Position numbers and translations under genes: made by a program. Under the pieces are notes generated by a model. It had not been told where the DNA came from, did no database searches, and was given only the letters and a program-made list of their open reading frames with translations. Positions 26,411 to 35,637 of a DNA stretch of 50,088 nucleotides are shown piece after piece. The stretch comes from Cellvibrionaceae bacterium. GTDB lineage: Bacteria; Pseudomonadota; Gammaproteobacteria; Pseudomonadales; Cellvibrionaceae. The stretch covers positions 1 through 50,088 of the forward strand of contig JANQJP010000042.1 in assembly GCA_028281575.1 (NCBI GenBank), in the 5' to 3' direction. Position 1 is the stretch's first letter, and each line of letters starts with the position of its first letter.

Positions 26411-26663
26411 GATGCTTATAGATCTTACGCTCGCCTGCGGCGTTGTTCTTTTATCGTGTTTATCCTTATCAGCACAGAGGGTGTTTACCGCTATTGTGCT
26501 CTACGTCAGCCTGGGTTTGTTAACAACCATGATCTGGGCGCGCTTGAACGCCTGGGATGTAGCTATCGCCGAAGCGGCTATCGGTGCCGGGCTTACAGGT
26601 GCGCTACTTCTCGTGGCATGGCGCCGTTTGTGCGATGAAACCGCGGCACAGCCAGAGGCATAA
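26400..26663 (+). CDS. MbhD-like Mrp subunit (part of MrpA C-terminus)
   Basis: An 87-residue protein with three hydrophobic helices. It matches the DUF4040/MbhD segment that in canonical MrpA forms the start of the C-terminal extension (AWDVAIAEAAIGAGLTGALL). Here it is a stand-alone subunit, as in archaeal membrane-bound hydrogenase Mbh and some Mrp systems. The start is the ATG at 26400, preceded by AAGGA; the longer frame from 26364 is not needed. Confidence 0.8.
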   Translation: MLIEMLIDLTLACGVVLLSCLSLSAQRVFTAIVLYVSLGLLTTMIWARLNAWDVAIAEAAIGAGLTGALLLVAWRRLCDETAAQPEA

Positions 26664-26667
26664 GAAT

Positions 26668-27417
26668 ATGTTTACTAAACTGGAATTCCGAAAACGCGAG
26701 GCCAACCGCAGAGAACTTCCACCTTTTGCAGTTTACGCACTGGGGTTCGTCGTCATCGTGTTAAGTGTGGCGTTAATGTTTAGTGTCGTTGTTTCCGGTA
26801 AAGCTGCGCCAAAGCTCGCTGGTTTGGCAGCGGAAAAACTCGAAGCGAGCGGCGTAGAAAACCCGGTCACGGCTGTATTGCTCAATTTTCGTAGCTACGA
26901 CACTTTATTAGAAATCGCTGTTTTATTGATCGTTGCGATAGCCGTATTGCCTGCGCGGTCTTCTAACGCTGCGGGAGTCGCTCATTTCTGCTCAGCCGAT
27001 AAACAGGATGTATTGAACCCGGTATTAGCGGCTTTACTGAGATGGCTAGTGCCCCTGGCCATACTGGTGGGCGGCTACTTGTTGTGGACGGGCGCTTATT
27101 CACCCGGCGGCGCCTTTCAGGCCGGTGCTGTTATCGCAGGCGCAGGTGTGGCGTTATCGCTGGCCGGGCGTCACGAGTTTTTATGGCATACAACTGCTGC
27201 GCGGATCGTCATCAACCTCGGTTTATTCGTATTTATAGCCGTTGCCTTATCAAATGCTCTGCTGACGGGCACAACTCTACAATACCCCGTCGATTACGCC
27301 GGTATGTTAATCCTTGTGGTGGAAATTGCAGCTACGGTATCGATTGCCGCGATCTTATTGCTACTTTTTACTGAGCTTAAAGCCATGGTGGACGCGCCTA
27401 GGGAGGGACGTCAATGA
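26668..27417 (+). CDS. mrpB: MbhE-MrpB fusion subunit
   Basis: A 249-residue membrane protein of two parts. Residues 1-95 carry one helix and NPVTAVLLNFRSYDTLLE (65-82), the motif normally at the very end of MrpA (MbhE-like). Residues 112-245 are an MrpB/MnhB domain with TGAYSPGGAFQAG (141-153) and four helices. So the last part of MrpA is joined to MrpB. The ATG at 26668 lies four bases after the previous stop; a longer frame from 26584 is rejected. It overlaps mrpC by four bases. Confidence 0.85.
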   Translation: MFTKLEFRKREANRRELPPFAVYALGFVVIVLSVALMFSVVVSGKAAPKLAGLAAEKLEASGVENPVTAVLLNFRSYDTLLEIAVLLIVAIAVLPARSSNAAGVAHFCSADKQDVLNPVLAALLRWLVPLAILVGGYLLWTGAYSPGGAFQAGAVIAGAGVALSLAGRHEFLWHTTAARIVINLGLFVFIAVALSNALLTGTTLQYPVDYAGMLILVVEIAATVSIAAILLLLFTELKAMVDAPREGRQ

Positions 27418-27710
27418 CCCAGGATCTGCTCTATAACGCTACGGGTATCGCCCTTTTTGGTATTGGCGTATTCGGTGCGATTGTCGCAGCACATATTATC
27501 CGCAAACTTATTGCTTTAAACATCATGGGCATCGGCGTGTTCATGGTATTACTGGCTACCGCGCGGCACGGCGAAATCACCGATCCAGTACCCCATGCCA
27601 TGGTGCTGACGGGTATTGTGGTAGCTGTTGCTGGAACGGCTTTGTGCCTCTGGTTGACACTTCGTATTCGGCTGCTCGATGATGTCAACGAGGGAGATCC
27701 TCAGCGATGA
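27414..27710 (+). CDS. mrpC: Mrp antiporter subunit C (NuoK-like)
   Basis: A 98-residue, three-helix protein homologous to complex I NuoK. RKLIALNIMGIGVF and the later DPVPHAMVLTGIVVAVAGTA follow the MrpC/NuoK pattern. It overlaps both neighbours by four bases, within the coupled operon. Confidence 0.9.
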   Translation: MTQDLLYNATGIALFGIGVFGAIVAAHIIRKLIALNIMGIGVFMVLLATARHGEITDPVPHAMVLTGIVVAVAGTALCLWLTLRIRLLDDVNEGDPQR

Positions 27711-29212
27711 TATCCTCATTGGCACTCTCTTTACTGCCGTTAACGGTAGGTTTGCCATTACTCGCGGCCACAGTTTGCGCGATGACAAGTGCTCGACGTT
27801 GGTGTGTGGGGACCAGTGTTGTGTTTTCCTTATTACAGCTCATCACGGCGATTATGCTGCTCTTGGCAATACAAGACATTGATGCGGATGAGCCCTTACG
27901 CTACTCCCTGGGCGGCTGGGGCGCACCACTTGGCATCGACTTAGTGCTCAATGGTTTGAGCACTATTATGCTGCTGATTACGGCAGTGCTGGTCGTGATC
28001 CTTAGTATTTACAGCATCGGGTATTTTGCCGACAACGCTAAAGCAGCGCGCTTCTGGCCGCTATGGTGGTTATTGGTTGCGGGCCTCAATGCCGCTTTCG
28101 TTGCCGGTGATGCGTTTAATATCTACGTAGCGTTGGAAATGATCGGCCTCGGAGCGGTAGCACTCATCGCAATCGCGGGTACGCGTACAGCGCTGATGTC
28201 TGCGTTGCGTTACGCTCTTGTGGGACTGTTGGGTTCATTGTGTTACCTGTTCGGTGTAGCCTTACTTTACCGTGTTTATGGAACACTGGACCTCGTACAA
28301 CTCGCCGCAGCAACACAAGCCGGTCCTATTACCTGGGCAAGCCTGGCGTTAGTCAGCGTCGGCCTATTACTTAAGACGGCTTTACTGCCGCTCCACTTTT
28401 GGTTGCCGCCAGCGCATGCGAGCGCGCCACCGCCAGTAAGCGCAGTGCTATCCGCATTAGTCGTCAAAGCATCTTTTTATCTACTAATTCGCTTTTGGTT
28501 GGAGGTGTTAGCACCCGCGACAACAGATTTCGCGATGAATCTGTTGGGCTTGCTCGGCGCTGTAGCAATACTCTGGGGCTGTATCGCCGCATTCCGCACA
28601 CAACGCCTTAAGCTCCTAGTTGCCTATTCTACGGTCGCGCAGCTGGGGTATTTATTTCTACTATTTCCGCTTGTGGCAGCTTCCGATTCGTCGCCTAACT
28701 TGAGCAATATGGCTGTAACAGCGGTCGTTTACTTCATCATCGCCCATGCCCTGGCTAAAGCAGCGATGTTTTTGTCCGCTGGTGACATCCAATTATTTAA
28801 CGGCCACGACACCATAGACAAATTGCAGGGCGTGGCACGTGCTCAACCTATTGCCGTGCTCACGTTTGCCATCGCCGGTGTTAGTTTGATTGGCTTGCCG
28901 CCCAGCGGCGGTTTTATCGCCAAGTGGTTACTGCTTAATGCCGCCATTGACAGCGGGCATTGGGTTTGGGTCATCGTAATGCTTGCGGGTGGTCTGTTGG
29001 CGGCGGTTTATATCGGCCGAGTGCTTAACGTTGCATTCAGCCAGACAACAGCGCCAACCCCGACCACCACAAGGCCGCGTACCTCAATGAGTTGCATCGG
29101 GCTCTCGCTGGCATTGATGGCTGTTTTATTGGGCTTTAATGCCGAGTGGATACTGCAATTAGCGAATGGCACCGGTGAATCGTCAGTGCCTGGCATGGGG
29201 GCACTGAAATGA
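27707..29212 (+). CDS. mrpD: Mrp antiporter subunit D (NuoL/M/N-like)
   Basis: A 501-residue, roughly 14-helix proton-channel subunit. Key charged residues of the antiporter family are kept: E144 (YVALEMIG), K223 (LLLKTALLPLHFW), K254 (LVVKASFY) and the lysine of GGFIAKW near residue 405. It therefore looks catalytically competent. It overlaps mrpC and the downstream 1073-residue gene by four bases each. Confidence 0.92.
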   Translation: MISSLALSLLPLTVGLPLLAATVCAMTSARRWCVGTSVVFSLLQLITAIMLLLAIQDIDADEPLRYSLGGWGAPLGIDLVLNGLSTIMLLITAVLVVILSIYSIGYFADNAKAARFWPLWWLLVAGLNAAFVAGDAFNIYVALEMIGLGAVALIAIAGTRTALMSALRYALVGLLGSLCYLFGVALLYRVYGTLDLVQLAAATQAGPITWASLALVSVGLLLKTALLPLHFWLPPAHASAPPPVSAVLSALVVKASFYLLIRFWLEVLAPATTDFAMNLLGLLGAVAILWGCIAAFRTQRLKLLVAYSTVAQLGYLFLLFPLVAASDSSPNLSNMAVTAVVYFIIAHALAKAAMFLSAGDIQLFNGHDTIDKLQGVARAQPIAVLTFAIAGVSLIGLPPSGGFIAKWLLLNAAIDSGHWVWVIVMLAGGLLAAVYIGRVLNVAFSQTTAPTPTTTRPRTSMSCIGLSLALMAVLLGFNAEWILQLANGTGESSVPGMGALK

Positions 29213-32200
29213 CACTTAATAATGTGCTGCCCTTACTTATTATCTTTTCCGCCCTGCTCCCTGGGCTATTGATTTTTTGTACTGGTGAGCAACAGCTTAA
29301 AATGCGCCGCAGCTTGAATCTCGGCGGCAACGCCGCGTGCCTTGTCTTAATCGCTTTACTGATCAATGGTGTTTATGGCGGAGAGATCTTTGAAACACGC
29401 CTACCGCTTTTACCTGGCATGGATCTCGTTCTGCATGCGGACACCTTGTCGCTCCTGTTCGTTAGCTTGTCAGGTTTACTTTGGTTTTTAACGACGATTT
29501 ACGCGATAGGTTACCTAGAAGGTACTAAAAACCGCAGCCGTTTTTTTGGCTTTTTCAGTCTATGTGTTGCTGCGACCCTGGGCATCGCCCTCGCTGGCAA
29601 CTTGATCACTTTTTTAATCTTTTATGAATTGCTAACGCTTACAACTTATCCTCTGGTCGTTCATAAAGGCAACTCTGCTTCGCTTAGAGCCGGGCGCGTT
29701 TATCTGACTTATACAATGATCGGCGGCGCCCTGCTCCTGGCCGGTGTCGTGTGGCTTAAAGCGCTCGCAGGGCCCCTGGACTTTACCGCCACTGGCATAC
29801 TTTCGGGAATGCCTGAACTCGACCAGGGGCATCTTAAAATTATTTTCGCGTTGCTGATTGCAGGGCTGGGTGTGAAAGCTGCTTTGTTCCCGCTACACGG
29901 TTGGTTGCCCGTTGCTATGGCAGCGCCTGCGCCTGTCAGTGCGTTGCTCCACGCCGTAGCGGTTGTCAAAGCAGGCGCCTTTGGCATTATCCGTGTGGTT
30001 TACGATGTCTACGGTATTGAATTTGCGCGCGATTTGGGACTGACAATCGTGCTCGCAGGTTTAGCCGCTTTCACCATCGTCTATGGCTCTGTTCGTGCTC
30101 TGTTTGAAAATGATATTAAGAAACGCCTGGCCTACTCGACAGTGAGTCAGGTCTCCTATATCGCCCTTGGAACAGCAATCGCAGGACCCATCGCCACCAT
30201 CGGTGGGATGGTGCACCTGGTCCATCAGGGTCTAATGAAAATTACACTGTTTTTCTGCGCAGGTAATTTAGCCGAGACCCTGGGCATACATAAAGTTAGC
30301 GAAATGAAGGGTATCGGTCGGCGTATGCCGCTGACGATGGCGGCTTTTACCGTCGCAGCACTGGGCATGATCGGGCTACCGCCGATGGCGGGGTTTGTCT
30401 CGAAATGGTATCTCGGCATGGGCGCGCTGGAAGTGGAGGCTTATTGGGTACTTTTCATCCTGGCTGCCAGTAGCTTGCTCAACGCACTCTATTTTTTACC
30501 GATTCTTTATGCGGCCTGGTTTAAAACGGCTGATCAGGTTTTAGCGGCCGAACAAAGCCGGGCGCAAACGCCTTGGATGCTCCTTTTGCCACCGGTAGCA
30601 ACGGCGGCACTGGCGCTCGCTGCCGGTATGTTTGCAAACACCTTGCTCAGTCCACTCAGTTGGGTGGAGTTAATTGCCGCACGCGAATACGGGAGGGAAT
30701 TACTGCGTATCGTCGACCCTGCGCATCCATCGTTTCCGCTGTTGGCATTCGTGGTGATAAGCCCATTGCTACTAGCGATCAGTTTATTGATCCGTCCTCT
30801 ACGTTCACTTTGCACGGGCCTTACACCGTTGGCAGCCGTTCCGGCGCTTTTGGTTGCACTGTTTGTTTCGGCTGAATCGAACACGCTGCCTGGCTTGTTT
30901 TTCGGCAGCGTGCTTGTCCTCGATCAAACCTCGCAAACCATGCTGTTACTGGCAGCCATTTTGTGGTTGATTGCCGGCATTTACAGCAAGGCTTACCTGG
31001 CAGAAGACAAGCATTTATCGCACTATACCCTGTTTTTTCTGTTATGCATGAGCGGTAGTTTTGGCTTGACCCTGTCGCAAGACCTGTTTGGTTTTATCAC
31101 CTTTTTCACATTAATGAGTTTTGCCGCTTATGGCTTGGTTACCCACACCGGCACTGACGAAGCCAGACAGGCCGGTAAAACCTACATGCAGTGGGTAATA
31201 GTGGGTGAAGTAATGTTGTTTTCGGCCTTCGTAGGCTTGGCGATTAATGGCGGAAACACGCTAAACGATATCGATATGCGTGCTCAACCGTCTTGGGCGA
31301 GTTGGCTGTTAATGCTAGGGTTTGGCATTAAAGCGGGTTTGCTGGGTACACACTTCTGGTTACCTAAGGCGCACCCTGTCGCACCGGTGCCGGCAAGTGC
31401 GCTGCTGAGCGGTCTAATGGTTAAGGCCGGGCTGATAGGCTGGTCACGTTTTTTACCTCTGGGCGAAGTCGCACTTGCTGATATTGGCTGGGTTCTCGTA
31501 ATCCTGGGATTAAGTGGCGCATTTCTCGCTGCTGTTGCAGGCGTCGTGCAACAAAATTTAAAAACACTGTTAGCTTATTCGACCATTAGCCAGATGGGCA
31601 TTCTCGCTGCTTGTGTAGGCGCGTGTTTACTGGTTCCATCGCTTTGGCCACTGCTCTCCTCTGCTTTGTTGCTCTACGCTGTGCACCACGGACTTGCGAA
31701 GGGCGCCTTATTTTTAAGTGTAGGTATCGTTCCCGCGCTATTTACGCGCTCACCTGCGCGCTGGCTTCTTTGGTTAGGCGTGCTCATTCCCGCTCTGGCC
31801 ATGGCGGGATTGCCATTTACCTCGGGAGCTCTAGCAAAATCTGCGCTCAAAAACTCTGTTGGTGAACTGCAGTGGTTTGCACAGCTACTGACGATCACCG
31901 CGATCGGTACCACGATATTGATGGCGCGTTTTGTTGAGTTAATAGCTAAAACAGGCCGCGATGCGTCATCAGTACCGATAAAACTCAGTGGCCGTTTATC
32001 CACCTACGCCCTACTCGTATTGTTGGTTATGAGCTTGGCATACGTAATTCCTCAAGCCGAAGCTTTTATCGTATACGCGTATAGCGACAAAGCGATCTGG
32101 AATTCGCTTTGGCCCGTCTTTGTGGGTGTGACGGTGTACCTATTGGGTCGTAGTTACATTGAGAGTTTCAACTTTAATTCGGTGAGGAACTCAGTAGCGA

Positions 32201-32430
32201 CAAAAGTAAATTTTGATTACGACACTTCGACAAAACACATCGAAGATGTCGGCTTTAGGTTTAACCGTTCCATCTATCAGTTCAAAATTTACCTTAGCCG
32301 CACTACCGCAACAATATCTAAAGTTCGATTAACGCAGATGTTTAGGTTCCAAGTTCACCCAGGCATCGCGTTCATGTTTATTTTTGTATGCCTCGTTCTG
32401 ACGCTCTCAGCGAATGAACATATGTGGTGA
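29209..32430 (+). CDS. Fusion of two antiporter-like (NuoL/M-type) domains
   Basis: A 1073-residue membrane protein holding two successive complete NuoL/M/MrpA-type modules. The first (about 1-480) keeps E140 (IFYELLT), K223 (GVKAALFPLHGW), K254 (AVVKAGAFG) and K399 (FVSKW). The second (about 510-900) keeps K708 (GIKAGLLG), K739 (LMVKAGLIG) and K877 (GALAKSAL), but the helix-5 glutamate position reads T634 (FFTLMSF). A mostly soluble, basic stretch and one last hydrophobic helix end the protein. Canonical MrpA is about 770-800 residues with one such module. It overlaps mrpD by four bases. Its place at the operon end, and the detached MrpA C-terminal pieces upstream, suggest it stands in for the MrpA antiporter domain. 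Confidence 0.88.
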   Translation: MTLNNVLPLLIIFSALLPGLLIFCTGEQQLKMRRSLNLGGNAACLVLIALLINGVYGGEIFETRLPLLPGMDLVLHADTLSLLFVSLSGLLWFLTTIYAIGYLEGTKNRSRFFGFFSLCVAATLGIALAGNLITFLIFYELLTLTTYPLVVHKGNSASLRAGRVYLTYTMIGGALLLAGVVWLKALAGPLDFTATGILSGMPELDQGHLKIIFALLIAGLGVKAALFPLHGWLPVAMAAPAPVSALLHAVAVVKAGAFGIIRVVYDVYGIEFARDLGLTIVLAGLAAFTIVYGSVRALFENDIKKRLAYSTVSQVSYIALGTAIAGPIATIGGMVHLVHQGLMKITLFFCAGNLAETLGIHKVSEMKGIGRRMPLTMAAFTVAALGMIGLPPMAGFVSKWYLGMGALEVEAYWVLFILAASSLLNALYFLPILYAAWFKTADQVLAAEQSRAQTPWMLLLPPVATAALALAAGMFANTLLSPLSWVELIAAREYGRELLRIVDPAHPSFPLLAFVVISPLLLAISLLIRPLRSLCTGLTPLAAVPALLVALFVSAESNTLPGLFFGSVLVLDQTSQTMLLLAAILWLIAGIYSKAYLAEDKHLSHYTLFFLLCMSGSFGLTLSQDLFGFITFFTLMSFAAYGLVTHTGTDEARQAGKTYMQWVIVGEVMLFSAFVGLAINGGNTLNDIDMRAQPSWASWLLMLGFGIKAGLLGTHFWLPKAHPVAPVPASALLSGLMVKAGLIGWSRFLPLGEVALADIGWVLVILGLSGAFLAAVAGVVQQNLKTLLAYSTISQMGILAACVGACLLVPSLWPLLSSALLLYAVHHGLAKGALFLSVGIVPALFTRSPARWLLWLGVLIPALAMAGLPFTSGALAKSALKNSVGELQWFAQLLTITAIGTTILMARFVELIAKTGRDASSVPIKLSGRLSTYALLVLLVMSLAYVIPQAEAFIVYAYSDKAIWNSLWPVFVGVTVYLLGRSYIESFNFNSVRNSVATKVNFDYDTSTKHIEDVGFRFNRSIYQFKIYLSRTTATISKVRLTQMFRFQVHPGIAFMFIFVCLVLTLSANEHMW

Positions 32431-32466
32431 TTTGAATAGTTAACCTATTTTATAGGAGACAAGGCG

Positions 32467-33399
32467 ATGAAACGTTTTAAAAACATATTGGTTGTCGTAA
32501 ATGATGAAGGTCAGCGCCAGAAAAATCCAGCTGTAGCGCGTGGAATTGAGCTAGCGCGACAAAATGGCGCACGATTGACGTTCATGGACGTCGTGAATCC
32601 TCCAGAGAGCGCGGCTTCCGAATATAAAGGTATCGTAAAACCTGAAGAGCTTGCCGCCATGCTAGCCAGTCAAAGAGAAAAAGAGCTCGATCGAGCAGCC
32701 AAGCAGGCCGGCGGCGACATTGAAGTAGGTATTAAAGTAGCGAGCGGGCGGGATTTTATTGAAATCGTGCGTCAAGTGATAGCGGGAAAGCACGATTTGT
32801 TAATTAAAGTGGCCAACGATCATCCCGATAGCTTTGACAGCAGTGATTTTCATTTAATGCGCAAATGCCCTAAACCCGTTTGGCTTTTTAAACCCAAAAC
32901 TCAGGGTAAAGCCAAAAAAGTCTTGGCAGCGATTGATTTAAGCCTGGAAAACTATGATGAGGGACAAGCACTTAACACCTTTATTATGGATTTAGCGACA
33001 TCGTTAGCAAGATGGGAAAAAAGCGAGCTTCATGTTTTGTCCTGTTGGTCCTTGTATGGTGAAAACGCTTTGCGCTACAGCGGCTTTTTTAAAGTGCCTG
33101 AAGATAGATTTTCCGAATTGTTGAGCGAAGAAGAAATCGCTAACCGCTCAAAACAAGAAGCATTGGCTGCAAGATACATAGAGCATGAGATCCACTATCA
33201 TCTAGTAAAAGGTGATCCAGTGGATTTAATACCGAATTTTGCTAGCGAGAAAGACATAGATGCTGTGGTGATGGGCACAGTTGCCCGCAGTGGTGTGCCG
33301 GGTTTGCTCATTGGTAATACTGCCGAAACCATTTTGCACCTGATAGATGCATCGGTAATTACACTGAAACCGACAGGATTCGAATCTCCTATTAAGTGA
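32467..33399 (+). CDS. Tandem universal stress protein (UspE-like)
   Basis: A 310-residue cytoplasmic protein with two Usp domains, about 1-145 and 155-305. The second keeps the ATP-loop pattern in GTVARSGVPGLLIGNTAE and begins KKVLAAIDLS; the first (KNILVVVND) has lost most of that loop. Tandem Usp proteins are induced by growth arrest and stress. AGGAG precedes the ATG. It lies 36 bases after the Mrp fusion gene, so it may be the last gene of that operon or have its own promoter. Confidence 0.88.
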   Translation: MKRFKNILVVVNDEGQRQKNPAVARGIELARQNGARLTFMDVVNPPESAASEYKGIVKPEELAAMLASQREKELDRAAKQAGGDIEVGIKVASGRDFIEIVRQVIAGKHDLLIKVANDHPDSFDSSDFHLMRKCPKPVWLFKPKTQGKAKKVLAAIDLSLENYDEGQALNTFIMDLATSLARWEKSELHVLSCWSLYGENALRYSGFFKVPEDRFSELLSEEEIANRSKQEALAARYIEHEIHYHLVKGDPVDLIPNFASEKDIDAVVMGTVARSGVPGLLIGNTAETILHLIDASVITLKPTGFESPIK

Positions 33400-33462
33400 G
33401 AAACCCAATACGAGAAGCGTAGATGCAATTTGGAAAAACTAACAACGTACCTTATACCTTGC

Positions 33463-33486
33463 TTGTATAGTATTTTAACTATACAA
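33463..33486. terminator. Possible AT-rich hairpin between convergent genes
   Basis: A 9-bp stem, TTGTATAGT / ACTATACAA, has a six-base loop in the 95-base gap between the stress protein and the convergent methyltransferase. No T-run follows on the plus strand, so it is a weak terminator candidate at best. Confidence 0.35.
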
Positions 33487-33494
33487 ACGTGAAC

Positions 33495-34628
33495 CTAGGC
33501 GGTAGAGGCTCGCTTAAGGGTTACCATAACATAGCGTTCTTTTCGGCAGAGTTTTGTCACTATCAAACCTGCCTCCTCCGCCCAGTAAATATACGTGGCG
33601 AGACTTTGGAAACCACCCTGCCCCATACTGCACGCGATAAAGAACCCGGCAAAATCGGTAAATGCAAAAGAATCCTTGATATTATCGTGATACACGACGG
33701 CGAGGAAGGTAAATTCGGTTTTCTGCGTCATTGCTTGAGCAACGTTCGAAAACAGCTTTCTGACATGCTCTTCAGAAAACATAGCAAGGAAATGCTTTAA
33801 AAATATGACGTCGTAGCCCGCTGGAACACCTTGGAAGATGTCTCCTCCAGTGAAAGCGCACTTATCCTCCATACCCGCTTCTCTAAAATTCGCTAAAGAT
33901 TCCCGTTCTTTTAGGGGCAGATCTAAAACCGTCACATGTAGCTGTCGGTCGATATTCTTCTTCTGTAAGGCAATAGCCCCCTTACCTGTATTTCCAGCAA
34001 TTTCCAGAATTTTACTGCCTTCTTTTATCTCAAAATTATTTAGAAACCAGGGGTCAATCGCCCGCATCGTTGCATCCATGTGCGGATACCAGGCATCCCA
34101 AATTTCTGCATTATCACACGATGCCTCGTAGAGATTATTATAATCACCAAAAACCTTATGTAATCCGATAGGTTTTCCTTGCTTTAAAGACTCTGAGAAG
34201 TGATAAAGCTGCCGATAGCAGGTGGTTCTAATTAAGTTAAAGAGCAAAAAATTTTCTTTGATATCTTCCTTAGTCAGACATTCGGCGATAGAAAATAGAT
34301 CTTTCTTATGATTGTATTCCAACAAACCTGCTTTTACCGCGTAATAAAGTAATTGCCTGACGAAATCTATATTGTGCAACTTCAACTCAACCTGGAGTTC
34401 TTCGCTTGTTTTTGCCTCGTCTAACAAATCAAATACACCCAACTCGTAACAGGTATAAACGGCCATAAAACGCATCGGGCTCATGCCGAGTTGCAGCAGT
34501 TCTCTTTTTAATGATTCACGCTTTAACGCCCTGCTGTTAGGAAAGTTCACTACTTTCTTTAAAAAAGAGGAAAACTTACTCGGATAAGAGGTTTTGTATT
34601 GATGCAAAGCGGTTTGATGTGTTGTCAA
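33495..34628 (-). CDS. SAM-dependent O-methyltransferase
   Basis: A 377-residue class I methyltransferase of the plant-COMT-like / polyketide O-methyltransferase type. A helical dimerisation domain fills about 1-195 (winged-helix region 50-110). The SAM site EIAGNTGKGAIAL is at 209-221, GGDIF at 261-265, and a candidate catalytic histidine is H279 in FLKHFLAMF. No ATG fits; the start is TTG at 34628 with AGGG seven bases upstream. It is 32 bases downstream of the MDR oxidoreductase on the same strand, so probably in one operon with it and halogenase 2. It would methylate a phenolic hydroxyl of the polyketide. Confidence 0.85.
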   Translation of the reverse strand: MTTHQTALHQYKTSYPSKFSSFLKKVVNFPNSRALKRESLKRELLQLGMSPMRFMAVYTCYELGVFDLLDEAKTSEELQVELKLHNIDFVRQLLYYAVKAGLLEYNHKKDLFSIAECLTKEDIKENFLLFNLIRTTCYRQLYHFSESLKQGKPIGLHKVFGDYNNLYEASCDNAEIWDAWYPHMDATMRAIDPWFLNNFEIKEGSKILEIAGNTGKGAIALQKKNIDRQLHVTVLDLPLKERESLANFREAGMEDKCAFTGGDIFQGVPAGYDVIFLKHFLAMFSEEHVRKLFSNVAQAMTQKTEFTFLAVVYHDNIKDSFAFTDFAGFFIACSMGQGGFQSLATYIYWAEEAGLIVTKLCRKERYVMVTLKRASTA

Positions 34629-34660
34629 TTGAATACCCTATTCGTCTTGAATTTGGAAAA

Positions 34661-35587
34661 TTACAAATCGTTCGTCAGTACTATTTTTCCATAGAAGGTA
34701 CCCGCTTCAAGCAAAGTATGCGCATCGCTGACTTCAGATAACCTAAAAGACGTGATATCGGGAAGCACAAGTTCGCCATTGTTCAGAAGTTCGGTAAATA
34801 TTCGCAATTGTGCGCCGGACGGTTTTTTCATCACAATAGCACACCTACCACTTTTCATTAGCTCTGGATTTGGCACGGCCGTTATAAAGCGACCGTCGTC
34901 GTTAAGCAAAGAGCTTACCTGTTCAATTGCTTGAAATGTGCCAGCAACATCTAAAATAACATCAAATTTTTGCTCCAGATCTACAGCGCTTGCTTCCTTG
35001 TAGTTAAATACTTTCTGCGCACCGAGCGATTCGACCAACGGCAGATGCTCTGCGCTCGAAGAAGCCGCAATATTGAGTCCCATTTGTTTTGCAAATTGCA
35101 CGGCAAAACGGCCAACATTGCTGCTCGCGCCGTTAATAAGAATATATTCGTCTGCTTTTATATCTACATAATCGTGAAGTGCCTGATAAGCGGTGAGTGC
35201 CACGGTAATAAAAGAACAGGCTTGTTCAAAATTTAGTTTCTGAGGTTTAGGGGCAATATGCGCCTCATTTGTAACAACTTTTTGCGCGAGAGCACCGCCT
35301 TTAAAAGCGATATTCACTGAACCAAAGACTTCATCTCCAACTTTTGTATTCGAAACACCTGGACCCACCGAACTTACCACACCGGCGAAATCCCCCCCCG
35401 TCACCATCGGAAAATCTGATCCCGTCATATGCGCGAGATACCCAGCCCTAATTTTCACATCCAGCGGGTTTATCGCAGCAGCGCGGACATCGACGACCAC
35501 CTCATTTTCACCTAATTCCGGCTGATCAATATCTTTTACCTCTAGTACGCTTGCGTCACCAAACTGTTCAAATACAATTGCTTTCAT
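34661..35587 (-). CDS. MDR-family NADPH-dependent oxidoreductase (quinone oxidoreductase-like)
   Basis: A 308-residue zinc-free medium-chain dehydrogenase. It shows the N-terminal GroES-like half (AAINPLDVKIRAG, TGGDFAGVVSSVG) and the Rossmann motif ILINGASSNVGRFAVQFAK near 150-170; no structural zinc cysteine cluster is seen. Relatives reduce quinones or enones with NADPH. GAGGT lies eight bases before the ATG. It lies between halogenase 2 and the methyltransferase on one strand with small gaps. It probably reduces a quinone or enone intermediate of the polyketide; the substrate is inferred. Confidence 0.85.
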   Translation of the reverse strand: MKAIVFEQFGDASVLEVKDIDQPELGENEVVVDVRAAAINPLDVKIRAGYLAHMTGSDFPMVTGGDFAGVVSSVGPGVSNTKVGDEVFGSVNIAFKGGALAQKVVTNEAHIAPKPQKLNFEQACSFITVALTAYQALHDYVDIKADEYILINGASSNVGRFAVQFAKQMGLNIAASSSAEHLPLVESLGAQKVFNYKEASAVDLEQKFDVILDVAGTFQAIEQVSSLLNDDGRFITAVPNPELMKSGRCAIVMKKPSGAQLRIFTELLNNGELVLPDITSFRLSEVSDAHTLLEAGTFYGKIVLTNDL

Positions 35588-35637
35588 TTTATGTCACCTC
35601 TGCACTTTGAATGAAGCTAAAACGCTTACAGTAGTTT

